A stretch of 8,563 bases of DNA. It comes from CAYLWZ01 sp964585805 (GTDB taxonomy: Bacteria > Patescibacteriota > Minisyncoccia > Minisyncoccales > GWA2-38-27). Location: NCBI GenBank assembly GCA_964585805.1, contig CAZPFE010000025.1:1-8563 (forward strand). Reading direction: 5' to 3'. Shown piece after piece: positions 1 through 6,630 of this stretch. The notes under the pieces are model-generated. The model saw only the letters and a program-made list of their open reading frames with translations. It made no database searches and was not told where the DNA came from. The number at the start of each line of letters is the position of its first letter. Position 1 is the stretch's first letter. Position numbers and translations under genes: made by a program.

Positions 1-28
1 TCTCCTCCCCCTCCTCTTTTTATTTCTT

Positions 29-125
29 TCCTCCCCCTCCTCTGGAGGGGGAGGATATAGGTGGGGGAGGTTTTTTATTCCCTTCCCCCTCCTTACCTCC
101 CCCTTCCCCTTGGGAAGGGGGAGGA
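29..125 (-). repeat. GC-rich two-hairpin element, copy 1 (reverse orientation)
   Basis: Two perfect GC-rich hairpins are joined by a conserved linker. The first (arms 29-40 and 44-55, loop TCT) has the CTCC-type tip; the second (arms 96-108 and 112-124, loop CTT) has the TTCCC-type tip. Read on the minus strand, order and linker match the copies at 2996-3091 and 8494-8563, including the linker phrases GGGAATAAA and CCTCCCCCACCT. A further half hairpin may lie at 1-20. The structure resembles a REP/BIME-like or MITE-like repeat; no transposase is visible in the window. Confidence 0.8.
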
Positions 126-148
126 TTTGAATAAAGAAGGTTCTTTTT

Positions 149-220
149 CCTCCCTCTTCCCTCTGGGAAGGAGGAGGATTGAAAAAGAAAAAGGGGAAGA
201 AGGAGGATTAAGGTGGGGAA
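149..220 (-). repeat. Decayed copy of the two-hairpin element
   Basis: An imperfect TTCCC-type hairpin (arms 149-161 and 165-177) is followed by purine-rich sequence and by GGATTAAGGTGGGG at 205-218, the reverse complement of the element's CCCCACCTTAATCC linker phrase. The pieces are in the same reverse orientation as the neighbouring copy, so this looks like an adjacent, mutated unit. Confidence 0.5.
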
Positions 221-423
221 GAAGAAATAAAATAACAGAAAAGTAAAAAGAAAAAAATTTCTCCCTCATAAAATAGAAAGAGAAAAACAAAGATAGAAAG
301 GAAAAAGAGAAGAGAAAGAGAAAATAGAAAAAGAAAAAAGGAGTAGAAATAAAAAAATAAGAAAGAAAGACAGGAGAAAAAATAAAGAAAAAGAAGAAAA
401 TAATAAAAAAAGAAAATTAAGAT
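221..423. other. Purine-rich low-complexity DNA, no gene
   Basis: This stretch is A- and G-rich on the plus strand, made of runs such as AAAGAAAAAG and GAAAGAAAGA with few pyrimidines. No reading frame here looks protein-like; the short open frames are artefacts of biased composition. It lies between the hairpin repeats and the assembly gap. Confidence 0.7.
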
Positions 424-433
424 NNNNNNNNNN
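424..433. other. Assembly gap (10 Ns)
   Basis: Ten consecutive N bases mark a scaffold join whose true length may differ. It sits beside low-complexity and repeat DNA, a common cause of assembly breaks. Sequence to its left may not be truly adjacent to the S1 gene. Confidence 0.99.
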
Positions 434-455
434 TTATTTAATTATTTAAAAAAAT

Positions 456-1568
456 TCATTCTGTTTTATTATCTTCTTTTGTATTTTCTTTATTTTCTTC
501 TTTCTCTTTTTCTAAAATTTCTAAAATCATTCGGTGATTATTTGGTTCAAACTGAGAAATTTTAAATTTATATACCCCTTCTAATTTAAGCACTTTTTCC
601 ATTTTCTCAAATGATCCAAATTCAGAAATATGACACAATCCTTGCACTTTTGGAGCAACTTCCACTAAAGCTCCAAAAGAATCAATTTTCTTTACTTTTC
701 CTTCTACAACATCTCCTACTTTATATTTCTTCTCAATCTTCTTCCAAGGATCCTCTTCTAAAGCTTTTATTGATAAAGAAACTTTTTCTTCTGTAATATC
801 AACAATTTTTGCTTTTAATTTTTCTCCAATCCTTACAACATCTGCTGGACTATTAATTAACTGCCAACTCAATTCAGAAATATGAATTAATCCTTCTATA
901 TCCTTGCCTTCTTTATTCAAAATTTTAACAAAAACTCCAAAATCAGCGATTCCCGTCACTTCCACCTCAACTATATCTCCAACTTTATATTTTTCTAATT
1001 CTTTCTTAATTTCTTCTATTTCTATTAATTTTTCTGAAAGAATTAAGCTTTCTTCTTTGGGATTAAAATCAAGCACCCTTACCTGAAGATCCTTCCCTAC
1101 AAATTTCTGTAAATGACGCAAAATCTTCTGAGTATCCCCTCCTTCAACTTTAGGATAATGTTCAGAAGAAAGTTGAGAAACAGGTATAAAAGCAGTAATT
1201 CCCAAAACACGGGTCATCAATCCTCCTTTATTAGCGCCTAATATTCTAACTGTAAAAATCTCTTTGTTTTCTTTTCTCTCAGATATTTGACTCCAAGCAA
1301 TTTCTTTTTGGGCTTTATTTAAAGAAAGATCAACATAACCATCTTCATTGTCAGAATCAATAACTTTAGCCGAGATTAAATCTCCGATATTCACATTTTT
1401 CAATTCATTGCGCGCTTCATAAAATTCCTTCCCATAAATTATCCCTGTTCCCAAAATACCTAAATCTAAAAAAACAGCCGCTTTTTCTTTAGCGATAACC
1501 TTTCCTTTTACAATGTCTCCTACCTTAGGAACAATAATTTGTTTTCCTTTTTCTTTTATCTTCATCAT
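456..1568 (-). CDS. rpsA: Four-domain S1 RNA-binding protein, probable 30S ribosomal protein bS1
   Basis: The 370-residue product has four S1 (OB-fold) RNA-binding repeats at about 14-84, 100-180, 195-268 and 284-352. Repeat 3 is the most canonical, with VGDIVEVEV, DFGVFVKI, GLIHISELSW and a KVSLSIKAL ending. Repeat 2 carries GGLMTRVLGITAFIPVSQL, typical of the second domain of bacterial bS1. The C-terminal 18 residues are a Lys/Glu/Asn-rich tail. bS1 binds mRNA on the small subunit and helps initiation; four-domain forms are shorter than the six-domain proteobacterial protein. Two adjacent ATG codons (1568 and 1565) could start it; no clear Shine-Dalgarno precedes them, but TATATT lies just upstream (1581-1576), so a leaderless or near-leaderless mRNA is possible. 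The gene ends in TGA 22 bases from the gap. It could be another S1-repeat protein, but bS1 is the best fit. Confidence 0.85.
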   Translation of the reverse strand: MMKIKEKGKQIIVPKVGDIVKGKVIAKEKAAVFLDLGILGTGIIYGKEFYEARNELKNVNIGDLISAKVIDSDNEDGYVDLSLNKAQKEIAWSQISERKENKEIFTVRILGANKGGLMTRVLGITAFIPVSQLSSEHYPKVEGGDTQKILRHLQKFVGKDLQVRVLDFNPKEESLILSEKLIEIEEIKKELEKYKVGDIVEVEVTGIADFGVFVKILNKEGKDIEGLIHISELSWQLINSPADVVRIGEKLKAKIVDITEEKVSLSIKALEEDPWKKIEKKYKVGDVVEGKVKKIDSFGALVEVAPKVQGLCHISEFGSFEKMEKVLKLEGVYKFKISQFEPNNHRMILEILEKEKEENKENTKEDNKTE

Positions 1569-1970
1569 GATAGTTAATATATATCATAAACCTTATTAAA
1601 AAGCAATAATATCTGTCAAGTTTTATTTTATTGCCAATGAAAAATTTTTTTTATTTCTTTTTTTGAGGAGGGTTAAAAAATATAAATGTTAGAAAAAAAT
1701 TAAGAAGAGAAATTTTTTCTTTATTCCTCTATTCCTCTCCTCTTTCCTTTTTTTAGAGAAGATGGGAAACACTCCTTTTTTTTCTCTTTTTTATGAAAAA
1801 AAACACTCTTTACTTTCCTTCAAAGGAAGAGAATTAAAGTAGGGAAGAAAATTTTGAATTTTAAATCTCTTAATATGAGTTTAAACCCGAAATTTAAGAA
1901 GGGCTTGTTTTTTAAGAAATAAACTTGTAAAATTATGGTAAACTCTACAACTTAACTTATCTAAAAAACT
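1569..1970. other. Divergent intergenic region between the S1 and yebC genes
   Basis: About 400 bases without a gene. It must hold the promoters for both flanking genes. The middle (about 1640-1860) is low-complexity, alternating pyrimidine-rich and purine-rich runs. At 1811-1850 there is a small hairpin (TTCCTT-CA-AAGGAA, 1815-1828) followed by GAATTAAAGTAGGGAAG, which resembles a strongly decayed reverse copy of the GC-rich element. An isolated TTGACA (1619-1614, minus strand) has no convincing -10 at the right distance. No RNA gene was recognised. Confidence 0.6.
1905..1933 (+). promoter_or_regulatory. Possible yebC promoter
   Basis: TTGTTT (1905-1910, 3/6 to the -35 consensus) and TAAAAT (1928-1933, 5/6 to the -10) are separated by 17 bases. 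Transcription would begin near 1940, giving a leader of about 30 bases without a Shine-Dalgarno site. In such AT-rich DNA a chance match is possible. Confidence 0.4.
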
Positions 1971-2741
1971 ATGTCCGGTCATAGTCATTTTCACTCTATT
2001 AAACATAAGAAAGAGTTAGAAGATAAAAAACGAAGCAAAATTTTCTCTAAAATAAGCCGCCTTATCACTGTCGCTGCCAAAGAGGGAGGAGGAGATCCCG
2101 AGAATAATCCTAGGCTAAGGTTGGCTATTGAACAAGCAAAATCAGCTAATATGCCAAAGGATAATATTGAGCGAGCGATTAAGCGAGGAACGGGCGAATT
2201 AGAAGGAGAAAAATTAGAAGAATTCTTATTTGAGGCTTATGGTCCAGGAGGAATTGCTATTATTATTGAAGGTATCACTGATAACCGAACCCGTACTCTT
2301 AATGAAGTAAAACAAATTCTTAACCAAAAAGGAGGTAAATTAGCTAATGAAGGATCAGTTAAATGGCTTTTTGAACGAAAAGGAGAAATAATAATCAATA
2401 CAAAACAAGATAACGAAGAAGAAAGAGAAAAAGTAGAAGAAAAAGAAAGAAATAAAATAACAAAAGAAGATTTAGAAATGATTGCTATTGAATCCGGAGC
2501 AGAAGATTTTCATTGGCAAGATGACCTTTTTATAATCTCCACTACGCCAGAAAAATTAGAAGAAGTAAAAGATAATTTAAAAGAAAAAGGACTAAAAATA
2601 GAATCCTCCTCTCTTGGCTGGTCAGCAAAAGAAGAAATTCCTACGAATGAAGAAATAAAAAAGACTTGCCAAGCGCTTTTTGAAGCATTAGACGAAAATG
2701 ATGATATTCAAGAAATATATTCAAATCTTAGAATAAATTAA
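1971..2741 (+). CDS. yebC: YebC/PmpR (TACO1) family protein
   Basis: The 256-residue protein begins with the family signature MSGHSHFHSIKHKK, followed by KRSKIFSKISR, a glycine/DP patch (GGGDPENNPRLR, 39-50), NMPKDNIERAIKRGTGE (60-76) and YGPGG (90-94). Later come NRTRTLNEVK (105-114) and ESGAED (174-179). These cover the usual three-domain fold at about family length (roughly 240-250). The family was first described as transcription regulators; the mitochondrial homologue TACO1 and recent bacterial work point to a role on the ribosome, easing translation of difficult stretches. A Lys/Glu-rich segment at about 143-165 looks longer than usual. The ATG is supported by the conserved N-terminus, although no Shine-Dalgarno precedes it. 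Its place upstream of ruvC is a widely conserved order, here interrupted by repeats. Confidence 0.95.
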   Translation: MSGHSHFHSIKHKKELEDKKRSKIFSKISRLITVAAKEGGGDPENNPRLRLAIEQAKSANMPKDNIERAIKRGTGELEGEKLEEFLFEAYGPGGIAIIIEGITDNRTRTLNEVKQILNQKGGKLANEGSVKWLFERKGEIIINTKQDNEEEREKVEEKERNKITKEDLEMIAIESGAEDFHWQDDLFIISTTPEKLEEVKDNLKEKGLKIESSSLGWSAKEEIPTNEEIKKTCQALFEALDENDDIQEIYSNLRIN

Positions 2742-2744
2742 ATG

Positions 2745-2775
2745 TAATTACTAACCAATTTAGTAGTTGATTTTT
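2745..2775 (+). terminator. Possible weak terminator after yebC
   Basis: A 9-bp stem (2745-2753 with 2761-2769, including two G-U pairs, loop ACCAATT) starts just after the yebC stop and is followed by TTTTT (2771-2775). The stem is AT-rich with a single G-C pair, so it would be a weak terminator at best. Confidence 0.35.
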
Positions 2776-2800
2776 AAGTAATTTATTTACTAAGTAAATC

Positions 2801-2899
2801 TCAAGTGTCAAATGTCAAATCCATATGTTAAATGTCAAATCTAAATAAAAAATCCGAAATTCTAAACAATTTCAAAATTCAAATGTTCAAAATTCAAAA
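2801..2899. repeat. AT-rich CAAATGT-type intergenic repeat
   Basis: Short related words recur: TGTCAAATGTCAAATC, ATGTTAAATGTCAAATC, then CAATTTCAAAATTCAAATG and TTCAAAATTCAAAAG. The pattern resembles the degenerate CAAATGTCAAAT-type repeats seen between genes in many uncultured bacterial genomes. It has no coding potential and is very different in composition from the GC-rich hairpins that follow. Confidence 0.6.
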
Positions 2900-2995
2900 G
2901 AAATACTTCTCCCCTCTCCTTTTTTCTTCCCCCTTTCTTTAATCTTCTCCTTCCTTTTTATTTCAATCCTCCCCCTTCTCTTTTTCTTTCCCCAA
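2900..2995. other. Pyrimidine-rich spacer leading into the hairpin element
   Basis: Almost pure C/T on the plus strand, with scattered AAT words. It contains a partial left arm of the hairpin element (AATCCTCCCCCTTCTC near 2975-2990) with no matching right arm, so it may be a broken unit. Confidence 0.5.
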
Positions 2996-3091
2996 TCCTC
3001 CCCCTTCCCTTTGGGAAGGGGGAGGAAAAGGAGGGGGATGGGGAATAAACCTCCCCCACCTTAATCCTCCCCCTCCAGAGGAGGGGGAGGA
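2996..3091 (+). repeat. GC-rich two-hairpin element, copy 2 (complete)
   Basis: This is the clearest copy. Hairpin A has a perfect 14-bp stem (2996-3009 with 3013-3026, loop TTT). Hairpin B has a perfect 12-bp stem (3065-3076 with 3080-3091, loop AGA). The linker includes GGAGGGGGATGGGGAATAAA and CCTCCCCCACCTTAA, whose G-rich and C-rich halves can also pair in part. The element sits between yebC and ruvC. Two different hairpins with a fixed linker recall BIME/REP-type or MITE-type mobile repeats. Confidence 0.85.
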
Positions 3092-3104
3092 AAAGGAAGT
3101 AAGA

Positions 3105-3150
3105 AGATAAAGATAAAGATAAAGATAAAGATAAAGAAGAAGAAGAAGAT
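3105..3150. repeat. AGATAA tandem array running into AAG repeats
   Basis: Five exact AGATAA hexamers (3105-3134) are followed by several AAG/GAA triplets. This is a slippage-prone microsatellite directly downstream of hairpin B; the purine-rich stretch continues to about 3210. Confidence 0.85.
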
Positions 3151-3323
3151 AAAAAAAGGAGGAAAGAATGTAAAGAGAAAGGAGGAAGGAGAGATGAGAA
3201 GGGAGAGAATATAAATAGAGATAGGTCTACTTACCTAAATAACTTTAGAAAACCATTTTTTATTTCACTGCCAAAATGCTTGAATAATACAAATTAAATA
3301 AAATAAGTTAATCAAACATAACA

Positions 3324-3842
3324 ATGATTATATTAGGAATAGACCCCGGAACAGCAACAACCGGCTTTAGTATAATTCAAGAAACAAAAAACAAAAAAAA
3401 CAAAGGAATAAAAATTTTAGATTATGGTTGTATTATCACTGATCCAAACCTGCCCGATGGAGAAAGATTAAAAATAATAAGCGAACAGTTAGAAGAAATT
3501 ATAAAAAAATACAAACCCGATGTTTTAGCGGTGGAGAATATATATTTTTTCAAAAATTTAAAAACAGCAATGCCTGTCAGTCAGGCAAAAGGAGTAATTC
3601 TCCTAACTGCGGCAAAAGAAAAAATTCCTGTTTATGAATTTACTCCTTTACAAGTTAAGATGGCTATTACTGGTTATGGAAAAGCAGAAAAAAAACAAGT
3701 CCAAGAAATGATTAAAGTTATTTTTAATCTTGATAAAAAACCAAAAGATTTAAATAAAAGAAAAGATGACGCCACTGACGCCATCGGAATAGCTTTTTGC
3801 TGCGCTCTTCAATTAAGAAATAAAGAATTAAATGAGAATTAG
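3324..3842 (+). CDS. ruvC: Crossover junction endodeoxyribonuclease RuvC
   Basis: The 172-residue protein is normal length for RuvC, the dimeric metal-dependent nuclease that resolves Holliday junctions with the RuvAB motor. The RNase H-like fold is shown by ILGIDPGTATTG (3-14) with catalytic Asp7, by LAVEN (68-72) with Glu71, and by the C-terminal DDATDAIGIA (148-157), in which Asp149 and Asp152 fit the two remaining acidic residues. QAKGVI (87-92) and FTPLQVKMAITGYGKAEK (106-123) also match family blocks. The ATG is set by the conserved N-terminus; no Shine-Dalgarno is seen. It follows yebC on the same strand after a gap of about 580 bases full of repeats, so co-transcription is uncertain. 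ruvA and ruvB are not in the window. It converges on the receiver gene with only 20 bases between stop codons. Confidence 0.96.
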   Translation: MIILGIDPGTATTGFSIIQETKNKKNKGIKILDYGCIITDPNLPDGERLKIISEQLEEIIKKYKPDVLAVENIYFFKNLKTAMPVSQAKGVILLTAAKEKIPVYEFTPLQVKMAITGYGKAEKKQVQEMIKVIFNLDKKPKDLNKRKDDATDAIGIAFCCALQLRNKELNEN

Positions 3843-3862
3843 TGAATAAAAAAGTTTCAAAT

Positions 3863-4255
3863 TTAGATATTTAATTCTTCTTCTATCAATTTTACTAATT
3901 TACTCGGTGGACACTCGGTTTTAGTAATATATTTTTTCACCTTTAATTTAAAACCTTCTCTTTCAAACTCTTTACTGCCATAGTTTGTTAAAACAAAAAC
4001 TAACAAATCCTTTGTTTTTTCTCCTTGTCTTATCTTTCTTAAAATCTCTAAACCGTTAATATCAGGCAAAATTATATCAAGCAAAACTAAATCTGGTTTT
4101 TTATCTTTCTCTTCATTAATTCTCTTGATTTTTTCAAGCGCTTCATTTCCTAAAGTTATTACCTCCACTTTAAATTTACCCGTACTTTCTAATCCTGTTT
4201 TATAAACATCAATTATAGCTGAATCATCTTCTATAAGTAAAATCTTCTTCCTCAT
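3863..4255 (-). CDS. Stand-alone response regulator receiver (CheY-like)
   Basis: The 130-residue protein is one receiver domain with no output domain. It has the acidic pair Asp10-Asp11 (LLIEDD), the phosphoacceptor Asp60 (LVLLDIILPDINGLE) and Thr90 (VLTN). Lys112 sits in YITKTECPPSK, so the usual Lys-Pro is Lys-Thr. It would accept phosphate from a histidine kinase, probably the one encoded 114 bases upstream on the same strand, and act through protein contacts. The reading frame stays open to a TTG at 4297, but the ATG at 4255 is preferred: it begins the receiver fold (MRKKILLIEDD), and a strong promoter overlaps the would-be extension. That promoter puts the predicted transcript start on this ATG, suggesting a leaderless mRNA. 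Confidence 0.88.
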   Translation of the reverse strand: MRKKILLIEDDSAIIDVYKTGLESTGKFKVEVITLGNEALEKIKRINEEKDKKPDLVLLDIILPDINGLEILRKIRQGEKTKDLLVFVLTNYGSKEFEREGFKLKVKKYITKTECPPSKLVKLIEEELNI

Positions 4256-4261
4256 TATTTC

Positions 4262-4291
4262 AATATAACTACTCTCTATTATTTTTGTCAA
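4262..4291 (-). promoter_or_regulatory. Strong promoter of the receiver gene, probably giving a leaderless transcript
   Basis: On the minus strand TTGACA (4291-4286, 6/6) is followed after 18 bases by TATATT (4267-4262, 5/6). Six bases then separate the -10 from the ATG at 4255, so the expected first transcribed base is the A of the start codon. There is no Shine-Dalgarno. The receiver can thus be expressed independently of the kinase gene. Confidence 0.65.
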
Positions 4292-4341
4292 CCTCAATTA
4301 TCAAAAAAACCTAAAAATATTTATTCATCAAAATCTTAAAT

Positions 4342-4358
4342 ATTCTAATATGTAGAAT
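4342..4358 (-). terminator. Possible weak terminator after the kinase gene
   Basis: A 6-bp hairpin (ATTCTA 4342-4347 with TAGAAT 4353-4358) lies just downstream of the kinase stop. On the minus strand it is followed by a U-rich but interrupted stretch. It is short and AT-rich, so read-through into the receiver gene remains likely. Confidence 0.25.
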
Positions 4359-4369
4359 TAACCAAAACT

Positions 4370-6538
4370 TTATTTTATCACCGGCAATTCAACATAAAAA
4401 GTGCTTCCTTTTCCAATTCCTTCTGATTTTACCCAAATCCTTCCATGGTGAGCTTTCACAAACTTAGCGGCTAAATATAAACCAAGGCCAGTGCCTTCAG
4501 TATACATCTTAGACATTCCTTTACCCCGAGAAAACTTTTCAAAAAGAACTAACTGATCTTCAGGAGAAATTCCCACTCCTGTATCTTGAATAACAAAAAC
4601 CACTTTTCCCTTCTTAGTTTCAAAATGAATAGTTGCTCCACCCTTTTTAGTGTAATGGATACTGTTCTCAATTAAAACTTGAATAACTTGTCTAATTTTT
4701 AAAGAATCTGCTTTAACTTTTGGTAATAGTTTTTCAGGTTTAATATATTTTAAATAAAGTCCTTTTTTCTCAGCTATAGGTTTAAAATTCCTAACCATTT
4801 CTTCTACTATTCTTTCTAAAGATATAGGACGAAAAGTATACCTTAATCTTCCGGATTCTAACCGAGAAACTGTTAACAAATCTTCAACTAACTTAATTAA
4901 TCGCTCATTACTCAAATATACATTTTTCAAAATATGCTCTTGTTTTTCATTAACATTTCCCCAAAACCCTTCTAACAACATTGAAATATAACCCTTAATA
5001 GCAGTTAAAGGCGTCCTTAATTGATGAGAGGCTAAAGATAAAAATTCTGACTTAGCCCTATCTAATTCTTGAAGTTTGATATTTGCCTCTCTTAAACTTT
5101 TCGTCTGTCGTTCAACTTCTTTTTGAAGAACTTTTGAAAAATTTTTTGTTTTTTCATAAAGAGATGCATTTTCAACTGCAATGGCTGCTTGAGCAGCAAT
5201 AGTTTCTAATGTTTTAATATCTTCATTAGTAAACATATCTCCTGACTTTTTAGCCGACAAAAGAAACATTCCAACTAATTTTTCTTTAATAAACAAAGGA
5301 ACGATTGCTGCTATCTTTAATTTCTTTAAATCATCAATTATAGTAAAAGCAGATTCTTTTTTAACTCTATCTGCTTTCTTTCTTTCTAATTCTTCTAAAA
5401 TTAATGTCTTTTTATACTTTTCTCTTTTTAAAAAAGAAATTATGTCTTTAATAAAGAGAAGATTTTTCTTTTTACTTCTTCTCTCTAATTTAGGATTCCC
5501 TTCATCGTCTAAAATAACAATTTCCATTTCCTTTAATCTTAAAGCTTGAGTAATTTTTTCTTTTAAGGTTTCAGTAATAGTTTTTAATTCCAATGTCCGC
5601 GATAAAGTATCAGAAATCTCTGCTATTAACTCTTGAGGCAAATAATCTCCTTTAAACAAAAATGAATCTGTAATTTTCTTTAGCCAGTTATAGAAAGGGA
5701 TATAACCAACAGCAACCAAAATAGCAACAATAATTCCTGTTAATAATTGAGATTCAAAATTGTATACTCCGCCAAATAGAAACCAGGTTAACAAAAAAGC
5801 CGCCAAGGTATAGGCGGCTGTGATAATGATTACTAAAACAGAAAAAACCGTACTCCTTTTAATCACCACTTGAATGTCCATTAAACGGTATTTTAGGATA
5901 GCGTAGGAAAGAATAAAAGGATATAAAGCGACTAAAATATTTCCTATTGGAGGAATAGGAATATCATACCATAAAGGGAAATTTGTTGCTCCGCCAATAA
6001 ATCCAATAATTGTAGCGAGAATAACGTATTTTATTTGAGCACGCTGATATCCCTCCTTAATTCTATAATTCTTAATTAATTGGAATAAGCCATATCCTAT
6101 TAAATAAAAATAACTAAATAAATAAAAACTATATATTATTCCAGCTACCGGCCACCATCTAAAAGATAAAGTTGGTTTAATATCCTTTATAAAAAGGGGA
6201 GTAAAATTAAATACTAAAAAAATAATAGCAAAAAGATAAGAAAAAAATAAAATTTTTTTCTTTTTCTTTTCTATTTTTAATAAAAGTAAAATCCAATGCA
6301 AATAAAAAACAGGAATAAAAATAGAACCAATATTTAAAATTTTTATCCAAAAAAAAGCATCTTTCTTGTTTATCACCATTAACCAATTCCAATAAGAAAA
6401 AGACCATATAGCAATAGAAAGAGTCATCAATCCAAAAACTTGATTGACTCGTTTTTTAGGACCCTTAAAAAAAACTAAAACACCAAAGATTGTAGCAGAA
6501 ATCCAATTAATTAAACCTGCTAACGCATAGAAATTCAT
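4370..6538 (-). CDS. Membrane sensor histidine kinase (multi-TM N-terminus, GAF, HisKA, HATPase)
   Basis: The 722-residue protein starts with about nine hydrophobic spans: seven within 1-217, then two at about 230-256 and 265-285. KYRLMDIQVVIKRSTVFS (216-233) is typical of kinases with a 7TM-type N-terminal module. A GAF-like domain spans about 300-458 (IVPLFIKEKLVGMFLLS; TLETIAAQAAIAVENASLYE), followed by a probable coiled coil (about 460-498). The dimerisation helix has SLASHQLRTPL with phosphoacceptor His505. The ATPase domain has an N box (Asn625 in IENSIHYT), G1 DTGVGI (652-657), F box LFEKFSRG (665-672) and G2 GTGLGL (682-687), so it looks fully active. There is no fused receiver; the stand-alone receiver next door is the likely partner. 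The ATG follows AAGGA (6549-6545) at six bases and a fair promoter. The ligand is unknown. Confidence 0.95.
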   Translation of the reverse strand: MNFYALAGLINWISATIFGVLVFFKGPKKRVNQVFGLMTLSIAIWSFSYWNWLMVINKKDAFFWIKILNIGSIFIPVFYLHWILLLLKIEKKKKKILFFSYLFAIIFLVFNFTPLFIKDIKPTLSFRWWPVAGIIYSFYLFSYFYLIGYGLFQLIKNYRIKEGYQRAQIKYVILATIIGFIGGATNFPLWYDIPIPPIGNILVALYPFILSYAILKYRLMDIQVVIKRSTVFSVLVIIITAAYTLAAFLLTWFLFGGVYNFESQLLTGIIVAILVAVGYIPFYNWLKKITDSFLFKGDYLPQELIAEISDTLSRTLELKTITETLKEKITQALRLKEMEIVILDDEGNPKLERRSKKKNLLFIKDIISFLKREKYKKTLILEELERKKADRVKKESAFTIIDDLKKLKIAAIVPLFIKEKLVGMFLLSAKKSGDMFTNEDIKTLETIAAQAAIAVENASLYEKTKNFSKVLQKEVERQTKSLREANIKLQELDRAKSEFLSLASHQLRTPLTAIKGYISMLLEGFWGNVNEKQEHILKNVYLSNERLIKLVEDLLTVSRLESGRLRYTFRPISLERIVEEMVRNFKPIAEKKGLYLKYIKPEKLLPKVKADSLKIRQVIQVLIENSIHYTKKGGATIHFETKKGKVVFVIQDTGVGISPEDQLVLFEKFSRGKGMSKMYTEGTGLGLYLAAKFVKAHHGRIWVKSEGIGKGSTFYVELPVIK

Positions 6539-6559
6539 AAAATATCCTTAATTTTTACT

Positions 6560-6587
6560 ATTTTAGTATTTTTAAAACAAATTTCAA
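6560..6587 (-). promoter_or_regulatory. Probable promoter of the kinase gene
   Basis: TTGAAA (6587-6582, 5/6) and TAAAAT (6565-6560, 5/6) are 16 bases apart on the minus strand. Transcription would begin near 6553, just ahead of the AAGGA ribosome binding site (6549-6545). The -35 abuts the terminator hairpin of the methyltransferase gene, an economical end-to-start arrangement. Confidence 0.5.
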
Positions 6588-6614
6588 ACCCGGTTAATAT
6601 TTAATTAACCGGGT
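6588..6614 (-). terminator. Hairpin terminator after the methyltransferase gene
   Basis: A perfect 10-bp stem (ACCCGGTTAA 6588-6597 with TTAACCGGGT 6605-6614, loop of 7) begins 16 bases past the methyltransferase stop. Read on the minus strand it is followed by TTTGAAATTTGTTTT, an interrupted U tract. It is the best intrinsic terminator candidate in the window and would separate the methyltransferase from the kinase, although leakage is possible. Confidence 0.6.
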
Positions 6615-6630
6615 ATTATATCTATTACTT

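Noticed and set aside
61..290. Two overlapping short open frames at the left end
   Set aside because: They cover hairpin repeats and purine-rich DNA, with no protein-like composition or start signals.
904..1086. Plus-strand open frames inside the S1 gene (611-796 and 904-1086) and a minus-strand one inside the kinase gene (6207-6407)
   Set aside because: They are other-frame shadows of well-supported genes.
1614..1619. TTGACA on the minus strand as the -35 of the S1 gene
   Set aside because: No acceptable -10 lies 15-19 bases downstream; the nearest good box (TATGAT) is 25 bases away.
2996..3091. CRISPR array or intrinsic terminators
   Set aside because: Copies are scattered, in both orientations and without regular spacers, and the hairpins are not followed by U tracts, so neither label fits.
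4256..4297. Longer receiver start at a TTG (4297)
   Set aside because: The extension covers a TTGACA-18-TATATT promoter and is not part of the receiver fold.
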